A DNA stretch of 64,000 nucleotides from Phoronis australis (taxonomy: Eukaryota; Phoronida; Phoronidae): contig NMRA01000318.1 in assembly GCA_002633005.1 (NCBI GenBank), positions 297,895 through 361,894 on the forward strand, written 5' to 3'. Of the stretch, positions 27,501-39,500 are shown one piece after another. The notes under the pieces are model-generated. The model was not told where the DNA came from and did no database searches. It was given only the letters and a program-made list of their open reading frames with translations. Position numbers and translations under genes: made by a program. Position 1 is the stretch's first letter. Every line of letters starts with the position of its first letter.

Positions 27501-30500
27501 CATAGGGTCATTCACAAGCCAGATGCAAGCTGGATTCAATAACGAATGTGGGGGGAAGGATTTAGTCAAAATATGACAATGCCCATTTCATGAGGAATTT
27601 AGCAAGGAATTTAAGATGCATTTGACCAACATGGAAGGAAATCCAGATCCCCATGTGTGGGGTGTGGAAGAAAAATATGCTGTGTTATTCGGAAGCATGG
27701 CTACAGTCGTGACACTGACAAGCACTGTGTTGTTGCTAGCTTGCTGCTGTCCAAAGAAGAAGTCGTTATCGCTGGATTCAGAGAGTGTGGATGAGGTGCG
27801 GAGCGTAAACACTCCAGCTAAAGATGAGGAAGAGATTTTACCAAAAATCATAATGTAAGTATCAACAAAGAGCTCAAACAGCTGCTGTCCATTCGTTATG
27901 AATTAGGCAAAAACTTTCTAGTTTGGGGAACTGGAGAATTTGAAATAGTTTTTTGTCACAATGTCTCTTTCTTATCAAAGCTAACAAACGCTCAAAGCGA
28001 ACCAAAAGCTAAAACACTTGATTTTCAAGAATCAAGTCATAAGTAGAACTTGTAGGACGGGGCAACATAAAATCTGTCCAAAATACTTCAAAGACTACAA
28101 AAAAATGTTAATAAAGACACATGTATTTCACTTTCAATATAGTAACAGTTTCGCAGAGAAAACAAAGACTAGAATAAAAAAATTATGACTTTTTGATCTA
28201 ATGATCATCAAATTCAGTAGTCATGGGTGTAATTTTCAATGCATTAACACAATTATATATTTCAACTAGAACAGTTACTATAGCTTAACACAAACAGGAT
28301 CCCACTCCAGTCATACATGCTATCTGTACTTACAAAATGACAAAATTATGACTTATGTACCCTCAACATTGCATGCTAGAGAGAATGACAACGTTGCCAA
28401 TATACATAGCAAGCTGGCAAAGAACATTCAAAATCTTGCAGAGACGGAAAAAACTCCCGAGTCTCCGTAACGGAGATGGTGCGGTCACTGGAGACTACGA
28501 AGGAAACCAATAAACCCCTGTATAAACCAGCAAAGAAGGCACCGCAAAGTGAAGCTTTCAAAGAGTTTGAATCATCAGGCCTCATTATTGGCATGGTAAG
28601 TAAATACGGTAAAACTTCTTCAATTTGGTAACACTCTATGGCGGACAGGAGTGTTAGCAAGTATTGCACAGGTACACTTTGATAAGTCAGTTATTACATT
28701 CTTCTCATGGAACATGCTGACTTGTTCTTAATCTTGGTTGTTGCCTAAAGTCAACACGGTGAAATTTCGTTTTGTCAACTTTCTCAACAAAAGTAACTTT
28801 TCCGGAAACCTTACTTTGCGTTTTGCATGGTTTGTATGGCGTAGCAATCACCGAACAACATTTGGTAAAATGGTGAGCATTTGCAACAGGGTAAACCTGC
28901 CAAAAATAGAAATATGGCAATTTTAACAATTATTTTTGTCCCAAATTCAAGATTTTTTTACTGTAGGTGCTATTTTGTAAAGTAATTGCTAACAAGTGAT
29001 CTGTCTCAGATGCACCATAATATGAGTAACGTTATTAAATGCCTTAAAGGTGCTGTATTGGTTATTTCCAAGACAGAGTTCAAAAGTGCATCTGTCTAGC
29101 CTGTATGTAGAGAACAGCATCTCAAAAGAATACCTAATCTAACCAATTTCCAAAAAAAGGTAATTAAAATTATTCATTTTCCAAGGTCTCCTAATAATTG
29201 TTGTGGATGTCAATTTTCAAAATACTTTTCTGATGGTAAAGCATTACTTTGGTGCTGCTTATCTTTCATAAAAAACAAGAAAATTAAATTTCACTTGTCA
29301 GCAATATTGCGTCTAACTTGCTTAGATTTTACATAAATGTCGATAATCAGCCTATATGACTTCAAATGCCACCTCTGTTGAAGCCAAAAGCCTCATAGAA
29401 TTAAATGGCACTTTCAAGTAATGCTAAACAAGGTTAATATTCATTATTTTGTTTGGTTGCCAAATGAGCTAAACATCGTTTATTGCTTGCTTCTATCGGC
29501 ATATTCTTCACTGGAAAGTAGATTTATTACAGTTAGATTTTTTACTTAGTTGACCTTGTCACTGCGTGTTACTTCCTAACTGAGATAACTTTTCAGCTCA
29601 TGTGAACTTCCTGCTTTCATTTTATAATTTATAGAAATTATGGAAACGATGATAGCACTGGTCTTGTCACAATCTGAAAAGGTGTCGAAAACCTGGTCTG
29701 TCTAGAACACGAATAACCTCACACCTGGCAACTTTGTATACTTCACAGGGCATGACTAAGAAAGACCGAGGAAATGGACAAAAGACTGATTTTGAAATTC
29801 CAGTGCAAATTGCCAATGGCAATGACAAAGAAGGGTAACCATGATGGCAAAGTTAACAAAAATGTCTCATTGAGATTTAGGGTGACCTCCCTAGACACGA
29901 ACAACCCTGATATTGGTTTAGTGTTACAGTTGCCTTTAAAGGAACATTCTCGGTGAGAGAAGTAATTTCACAGAAATTAACAGTAGCCTGGAATCAAACT
30001 CACCAATTGGTCTACAGTGGCTGTTGAATACTCTGCCGCTAAATCAAATCCCACGTGTTTAAAAAGCAGAGTATCTTAAGTGTATTTCAAAAGTAAAAAT
30101 TCCTAGCATCATTTCAGGGAATGTTTGGCAGACAATAGCGAGAAATGTCGATTTGTAATAAAATCAAGAAAACACAACAGATTTTTGTCTCATCCAACAA
30201 TAACCACAAAAATTAGATTGACCAAAAAACCCGATAATGTTCCTTTAAAAATAGACAAACCACATAAACAAAGCATGTCTAATTTCTTCAGCAGACACAT
30301 TGTAACTTTGTAGAACCAATGGTATTGTAAGATAAGAAGTCATTTGAAGTATCATCGGATAACTTGAACAAAAGAATGCTCACTAACGAACAACTAGGAA
30401 TCTTAATTGAATTGAGAAGATCATTTGCACTAGTTCGTGAAACTTGTATAACTAAGCATCTTGGGATTTTGTCACAAGAAACCAGGGTGAAAGGAAGAGC

Positions 30501-33500
30501 TATTTATAAATAACAGACAAATAATGTTTCCTTGTCATGAGAGTTAATAACAGCAAAAATGACTGAGAATAACTATTTGGGTGGCAAAACTCTAGTTACA
30601 GAAAGGCTCAGCCGTATTACTAACATTCCTGTCAATTTCCCTTCATTTTCGGTCACCAGAGAAAACTACTGACAATGAATTCAGCTTCTACCCAGTTAGT
30701 AGTCATGACAGTGCATTCTGGGTCATTTTGTCAGAATACTTTTTCTTGTGGCTTGCATTGCGTGTCTAGCGCTTCACGAAAGTGGCGGAAATTAAATGTT
30801 GTGTCTTTATTATTACAGAAGTAATGAAACAAACAGCACTAACGATGAAAATAACCAAGAACAATGGGAAACTGTTACCACGGTAACGACGACGACGAAA
30901 ACAACCAAACTGTAAGTTCATTCCAGGCAAACGCATGTTCAAGCTGGTTGCCATAGCAATGAACCAGTTCATGAAGCACCTGACATAACAGCACAGTTTG
31001 TGTCCGCAGAATAATTGTTATGGGAAAATCTAAATAATTGCCAAATTACCCGTATGATTTTCCAGGTATTTCAATATTGTTGCGAAGGCTCACATTTTTT
31101 TCAAAATATTTCCTGAGTGTAGCTACTATACAGAACTTGAACACCGTGAAGCATTGATTTGATGATACTCATTTTTTTAATAAAAAAATTAAATTTCACT
31201 TGTCCGCCATATTGAGCCTCGAAGTGGTGGCATTTTACTGTACTCATCAAGACTAGATAAAAACTACTACGGTAAACTTTCCTAAAATCGCAACACAAAA
31301 TAATCGCCAAAATTGTCAATTTCCGTTGTTCAAAAGCTCACTGCAATGTAAAAACAGTTCAGATTTCAGCATGTTTTTTTTTTAAGTCAGCTCTACAACA
31401 TAAACTGTGTAATCACTGAACTAAAGTTTTCCTGATGTTTACTTTTGTTAAAAATTTTGATAGCATAAAATTTCACTGTTCAGTCATATTGTGTTCTAAA
31501 TTCAAGAACCTTTTGTATCCTTTCTTTCCTTGCACACGCAGTCCAGACGTGGTACATTCTACCAGTGCAGAGGAAGACGAATTCGAAGGCATTGAGAGGA
31601 ACTCAGAACTACTGTCCTCAGTAAGTCAGGTTGAAAGCAGCTGCAGATCAAATAATCTTCTCTGTTAATGGGACATGTATTTTGTTGGCCTTTACCCGCT
31701 GATTAAATCTGCTACTAGAAGCATGTTGACATAAACAGCAAAAGTAATTTAAGCTTTCTCTAACAGCTTAATTTGGCTAACTTCAGTACCACACATCCAA
31801 TTTCTCGTCATCATCAACTCAACTGACCATTTCAGTTCAGGAAACCAGCGCCTCCATGTAGACGGAGTTCCGGCAAAAATGGGAAACGGTCACCTAGGAA
31901 ACCAGCCTCAGCAATAGCAATTCAGGTACAGATATTGGTGTTACAATACTTATATACGGTACCGTACTTAGTGACGACTTCATTTATCACTCACGCTAAA
32001 AATGACCAGCAAGCCGAACCTTTAATCTTCAGTATTTTGCACTTTTTGGTCAAACTTATAATGGTTACACATTTTTTGTGTGACCTGTATAGTACCTATT
32101 ATATTGAATAATAAAAAGATTAAAACTGAAAAAAGGTTAGTTCTTCAAAAAATCTGCAATTCGATTTACTTACTTTTACTTAATCCTAGTTTTCATGAAG
32201 TGAGCTTCGCCAGAACTTGTCTGCATCTCACTTGGACACAACAAACCCCCACAACACATTCTGGGTCTAAAAGTCACTACAGACTAGGAAGCAAATACTT
32301 TTAAAAATCTCATTTACTTACAAGGACAGATAGCCGAGTACCATTCAAATTGGACTACTTTGTAAGTCAATTCTGCCATTTAATATGAATATACATTTGA
32401 ATTGTTCGAATAATATGGCAGCAGACCCTCTTGAAAACAGAATTCGCCAAGCACACGACAGCGATGTCAATGGACGATTTGTAAGAAAACCGTCAACAGA
32501 CAACGCTGGTGTGCATTAAGTGAATTTAAGTCCAAGTATATTTATTTTTTAGATAATTGTAAACTGTCTGATTATTTCATACATCAGGACGATTAATGTT
32601 TCAAACCGTTATCATACAAAATTGTCAATTTTGCAGAAGACCACAGATCCAGGACTGAATGAATGGAGTACAGTTCTAGACGACTTCTCCTTTGGTCCAT
32701 CGCTTGGAAGCAAAAGTAAAACACTCAGACCCTTCTCTCGTTATATTACATATTATGTTTATTATCGTAGATCATTAGCTATTAGCAACTATCTCCTTGG
32801 CAACCAAGTAAATGATATTCATTTAGCTTCAATAACCTGCTATAGCCGTATTTCATCGTGTAGATTTACAGCAGTAATCATTTTTCAGTGCAAAAAATCT
32901 AACACTCACGTATTTAAGTTGTTTTGTAATACGATGGCTTTATTAAGTCTATAGCATAATACAGCGTGTACACTGGAGGATCTAAGATGTAGTAAACAAG
33001 ACCCAACCTCAACTTTCAAATGAAAAATGTCCGCGCAGGCCTTAAATATGGCTCCACCTCATTTTTTTCTTGTCCATGAGAAGCTCCATTAATCTGCCAA
33101 TGGTATAGCGCAGGTATTTGAACTAACCAAACATAAATCTGTCTTTGTCCTGTGTATTGAAGACGTAGCAGTTTACAAGAAAACGACAACAGAGGTCATG
33201 CCAGATGGTACTGTAGTAGAGAGGACAGAGACATCTTCTGGGCCCTTCAGGAAGACGGCCATTAAATCACCACATCTCAGGGAGGATACCCCAACAATTA
33301 TTGAAGTGGAAGAACTGGAAGGTCAGCTTCAATGTTAACAGGATATCTGCTTGTTGAAGAAAAATGGAATTTACTGAACCGGTCGTGCAGAGTTCAAGCT
33401 GCGACGTGTCAATCTTTATCTGGGTTCTCACACCAACTGCATAATCTCACACCAGGTTTTAAAGTCTATTATCGAATGATTAGTGCATAGGATCTATAAG

Positions 33501-36500
33501 TTGAACAAATGTGCCGAGAATATGCACATGGAAGTTAAACACAAATCATTACATTCCTAATCACACTAACAGACAAATGTCATTTGTAAAAGGGCACAGG
33601 CGGGACTTGGCCTATACTTAACCAGATGATATATAGCGAGAAACTAGTTCTGATGTGGAATAAAGCTTGAAGAAGACTGTAATAACTTGTTGATATAACA
33701 GAATAACTGTCCAAGACAACTTATAACAGCAAACCTTTCCATTTACAGGTGTCTTTCCAAATGACGACACAATGTGTGAGACTCTAAAGAGAACGAGGAA
33801 ACTGTCCATGCAAAAGCACAACTTCTCGTAAGGCTAAAACGAATGTTTAATGTACTGTACTCCTTCCCCTGTTTAGCACAAAATACAGTCGACAACTTAA
33901 ATTTTAGTTTGTCAAGTTCTAATATAAATGCTTTGATTACCAAAATTTTTGTCTATTGTTAGCTTGATTTACACAATGCAGATACCATAAACATAACTTC
34001 CCATTGCTTGCAGAAAGTAATAGGCATTTTTCACAATTATTTTTGTGCAAGGTAAGCAGAGAATTACGGTACCTTAAAATAATAACAGAACCATACTCTA
34101 AGTCCACAAAGAAAATTCAACAGACGTTTTCATTTATCGCCTAATTATCCAAAACAAAGTTTAATTCTTAAGGTCCCGTGCAAATTAGGTCAAGCCGAGG
34201 TCATAAACCTCAAACTGGAATAAGTCAAGTTAGAGGTGGTGAATCACCACATTCAAGTACTCAATGAACTCCACTTGGTCCACGGTGTTAACCGTTTGTG
34301 TCTTGAAACACTAACTCACGACATTAAAAAAAAAGATTTCACCCAAAAACATAAGCCGAAATAATGGTTTTTCAAAAATGACCATTGCACATGGCTTCAA
34401 GAGATCTTCCAAAACTGTCATTCGTGCACACGTATGTAAATAGTAACTTAATCCCCAAAGGGCCAAAGACATACAAGATACTTTGAAAATTAATATCATG
34501 GTCAAAAAAAGTGATTCACAATTCATATAATACCTAGTAGACCAAATCACACCTTTAACATGCAACAATTTCAAAAGCAACTCTTTGATCTAGGTACGAC
34601 GATAGTGATATGGACACAATGCGACGGAAAAAACAAGGACAGCGCCTCGTTAAACACTTTCCGTAAGTAGGTTTGGTTCAGAAGTCTCTCACAGATAAAA
34701 TTTGTACAAGGAAATGTCCGAATACTGCCTCGACTGTTCTTTTTTTCGAAAACAACAAATCCATTATTCTAAACTTGGTTCTTCTCACTTCTTGTTTGAC
34801 TTCCAACAGGGGGTACTAATTGCATGTGTTTGACTCTATAGCTGCACTTCTAAGACATCGAATTGGTCTGTTAGCCAGAAGCTGTCGTCGAAAACGAATC
34901 AGATGTCTTAACCAGTTGACCTGGCAGAACCATCCAAGTCAATCAACTGTACCTAAAGTAGCATGTGCTTAGCGCATTGTATCAAAATCTCAGTACACTA
35001 CAACTGGGAACATATGTCACATGGTTTACATGAAAAAATAATTGTATTCGTAAAAACAGAATTGCTTCATAATGGAAAAGAACTAAAGCTTGTGAGAAAA
35101 AAAGTACATTTGCGAGAGAAGAAGTGAAGGAGATCACATTTGATGTACATTATTTTGTGACTTACAGTAACTCTTCTACACTACGGATCGGTACAAAATC
35201 GTATGTGAACAACTATTTGTGTTCTGTACATAATTTACTTAAAAGTGTTGTGCAAATAATCAGAAGACGTTAACAGCCAGGTGCAAAACATCAAACGAGG
35301 CGTGGATGAACTATGAGAAAAAAATGCACAAATGACTGAAAAACCCATAGCAAAATGCAAAAAATGCGAGCACGTGAAGTGTTGCAGTTCCAATAATATG
35401 AAAACCCTTATAAATTAAACTCAGCTATTTCATCATTTTTCAGTGTTGAAATAACAGTTGAGAAGGTTAGTAAGGAAGACAAGAACTCAACAGGTGAGTA
35501 GAACAGGTGTTACACACACGGATATATTAAAACTTATCATAAACCCGCACATTTCATCAAATCCACCTTTTCTTTTAGACCTCTGCTGCTATGAAACTGA
35601 TTTCAACTTCTTCCTTGCTTAGATGTTCTCAGTTTCTGCATGGCTGATGCATAAATTGATACACTGTGACAAGCCAACGTATTGGGTTTGTCTGGTTAGC
35701 AACAAACAGACATTTTTTGCAAGTCCAAAGTTAGTTAAGAAAATTTAAATCAAAATCATAAAACCAAGTGGTCTAAACAAAAAGTTAATTTTTAACATAA
35801 GAAGTGTTTAAAGGCACATAGTAGTGCAGTGTACCTAGTTGTCATATGTAGAGTCGAGATTTTTAACGACCAAAAAACTCATATTTTCAGGAATATAGCA
35901 AATCGACTGAATCAGTGTAAGTTGTCAAATGTTCTATTAATCATGAATCGAAGCCAAATACTACAGCCACAAACTAATAGGGTCGTTTCCAAATCACAAC
36001 CAAATCTAGAATAAATTAAACTTGCTGTCCGTGGGGAATCTAGCCGTACAAGCAAACGACGACCTCTAGGTGGGTTACAGCCATGCAAATTTAGGAACAC
36101 TAACACAGCCTATTAAAAACCTCTAAAATGTGTGTTAGACAATAATGGAGAATTTTTAGGATGCTGTAACATGCAACTTCACTATGTCTATGTCGTCAAC
36201 TGTATTCTCTATTTCAGCGGCAAATAGAAAGATAAGTAGAGGCACACTTGTGTTGGACCAGTACGGAAATCTTGTGATAAACAAGTCGAGCTAGCAGAAC
36301 TGTGTAACTGGCAAGAGTGAAACAATTGTCAAAGCAGTCAAGGTCACGTGTGCTGACAAACACGGAGCGTTAAAGTTGCGTTGAGCGCAACATCAGCCAG
36401 TCAAAAACGAACAGCTTCAAAATTACATTGAAATAGATAATTAAGCCAAAAATAAACCTGTGAGCTTCATTATGACGACATTATAAACAAAGAAACAAGT

Positions 36501-39500
36501 GGTAACTAGCTTTATTTTACAAGTCATTCAACACTTGCTATTATGTGAAACAATAAGGATCACATTGCCCTATTTGCAGCTCAAAATAACTTTAATTTAA
36601 GTTTTCACTTTAATTTAAGTTTGCACTTTAATTTAAGTTTGCACTTTAATTTAAGTTTGCACCGGTATGGTGGAAATAAAGTGCAGCACTGCCACATAAT
36701 ATTTACATTAAAAAGGCTGCGTGATACATCAACTGCTGATGGAGTACTGTTGACTGGCAGATAAGATTACACATGAGTACACTGTACTGGCACGCCATCT
36801 GTCTGTCAGATTGACCTAAATTCAAGGAATACGCATAAGTATTTGGGCTCTGCCTATCAGAAATACAATGTCAAACCAAATTACAATGAATAGGAGACAG
36901 CAGTGTAGACCAAGGAGCTAACAATTATGCGAACAATAAGCAAGACTAACCCAATAAGACCAAAGTGTGGCTCACCGGATGTTGGTTGTTAAACTGATTA
37001 GCAAAATGTAGAAGTGAAGATATCAGCAAGAATTTGTATTCATTGAGCTATTTATTGCTTTTTTCTATCATCAGTTATAAAGCACAAGCTTTGAAAGTCA
37101 TAGTTGCTGCTTTCACGTGCTTAGCTTAGAAAGTTTTTAGTGGGCACTCTCTCCATTGCTAGGTTGTGGGGCCACGTGAACTTGTTATAATTGTACAGCT
37201 TAGCTAATGAATACAATTGTTGACCAAAGCGCATGATTTAATTGTCTTCTACTGCTTACTCTCTCTTAACATTGACGACATTATCACAACTTCTACAATA
37301 GCGAAATAGCAGGTAAAGAAAAACAAATTTTTGGGTGACTATGATCTTTAGTTCATACAAATTGATTAGGCCCGCTCACAAATGTACTTTTTCGACTTCA
37401 AACAACACTCACTGCATGTTTTTCACATTTGCACATTCTACAGCTTCCATTGGCCAAGGGTGAATATACATTGCCTCCCCCTCCCCGGGTTTCAAAATTC
37501 ATTCGAGTCTCTTGACTTGTAATTCTTACGTGCAGAAACCTGCTTGAAGGTTATGTAGGACAATATTGACAGGTTCGTGCATTTAACAAAATATCTAGAA
37601 AAGTATAAATTTAACTCAGTAAAAGTATATATTTCTGAAAACAGAAAGGCTGTGGAATTTGATTTTTGACTTTTTAACAAACTGTTATTAATTAGGTCAC
37701 GGAACCATGCCTTTTTGGTAAAATTTAGCAAAAAAGAAAGATACATTGACAGAAAAACAACGGTATCAATCACACGGTCAAATTTTATTTGATACAAATG
37801 AAAACTGGAACATTGTTAAAACAGTTCCTAACAGCACTTTTGAAAACAGTACATAAAGCAGAGTATCCGAAAGTTTCATAAGAATCCGATCAGCCGTTTC
37901 TAAGATGTGATGTTCCGAAGTCTGCCAAATTTGGTCATTTTTATAGAGTCCTACACCACTTCAATGGGTCCTGCGTAACATTAACGAGAACATGACAAAA
38001 AGTAAAAAAATATGAGCACTGCCCAGGAAATCGCTTTCGCATAAAATGCATGTTCTCATTCAGTACCTAGCATACCACACGCACTGGTAAGATGAGCTCA
38101 GCAGGAGACGGTGTGGCTCAGTGGTTTGAGCTCTGGATTCCCGTTTGGGAGACCCGGGTTCGAATCCTGGCTCAACTGGCTGACAATCAAAAACAGTAAG
38201 AAAAAAGCATTCCAAAACCTCCATAACAGTTGTATCCAGGCTCAAGATATTGAACTTATTGGTAACCATTCTATGCCATCAAATGCAGAAACCTATTTGT
38301 GCAATTGCTGAATGAGGTTTGGTAGAATTTGTAACTACCAGGTGGCATTGCTGTCCACAAACAAGGCATGAACTAATATTAGAATTCAAGTTACTTATTC
38401 AACACCACAAAATATTGGGTCGACTCGAAATATTCAGGTCAAGACAATCCAATCGGTGTATAGGCACCAAAACATCATGACAATATGCGGTCAAATCATG
38501 ACATCACAGATCAAGTTTGAGTTTACTGGGAGACCGAGACAAAAACTGACTTCAATTACCATGGGATCATACATCGCTTCCAATAAAAACACAAAATTCA
38601 CCTAGTTGTAGGCATTCAGTAAATCACACAAGACTCTCTTCCGACGAACACATGCGAGTACACTGCAATCTGTTCTCTATTTAGGTAATAGATAGAGGAC
38701 GCCCTCTTCATTACCACTACTCACTGAATATGGAGATTCTTATCGTTAGTGACACAGCCATATATCCTACCTTATCTTTGTATGAGGAAGGAAGAAGCAA
38801 GGAAGGTTCACTGGGACACGGAAGGTCGATATAGAACCCCACTACGTCTCCCTCCTGGTAGCTTTCACCGTAATGGTAACCGCGGCTCTCGTGGAAACGA
38901 GTTCCTTTCCTCGAACGATAGGAGTAGCTGAACTTATCGTAGCCGCACGGGGCTTGAAGATTACCTGGAAGGTTGGGAATAATTAATCAGATAGATGTTT
39001 CAGAAATCAAAGTCTGAACTCGCACGAGAAGTTTGACATGGGCCAGTTACGAAACGCATTGCAACAAGTGACGAGTGCCATTTGTCACATCAGTTTACAT
39101 TGAACAAACTATTTCGTCAGTTGAAAAAACTATGAGCATGACTTACAACAATACATTCCATCTAATCTATTCAAGTTGACATCAACTACAAAATTTCCAT
39201 TTTAATACGCATGTTTACTAGTTTTCAACAACAACTGTTCAAGTATTATGTGTGCTAGCAACCATATTATACACAACAGCTGGAGTAAAGTGATTTAGAT
39301 ACATTTTCAATTTAATTCCCATGCATTAAACAAAGAATTTAGCTACAATAATGGAAACATGCAACTCAAAAGAATACAAGAGCAATAGACAGAACTGCTA
39401 CATGCGTGATGCTTGGAAATGCCAAATAACAAAATCAACTACCAATCTCAAGTATAGTGTCTGGCCATACCTAGCGACTGGGACCAGCCAATCCGTGCTG

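Larger units (their letters stand above)
18048..27615. other. ASH2L intron interior, left of the nested gene
   Basis: Apart from the repeats listed separately I find no exon on either strand that I can support. Open frames here are short and lack splice context or recognisable motifs. An untranslated first exon of the nested gene could lie in its right part. Confidence 0.5.

Noticed and set aside
34170-36075. A further repeat family shared by 15108-15200, 34190-34290 and 35995-36075 (ACTGGAATAAxTxAAGTTAG)
   Set aside because: The similarity is limited to about 20 to 40 bases with poor flanking agreement; by eye it cannot be separated from chance.
38107-38180. A functional tRNA gene
   Set aside because: D and T stems and both promoter boxes are present, but the acceptor strands do not pair. 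A SINE relic fits better.
38500-38620. The plus-strand words ATCAAGTTTGAG as the missing ASH2L SPRY exon (IKFxS)
   Set aside because: They are on the wrong strand. The true exon is at 17955-18047 on the minus strand.
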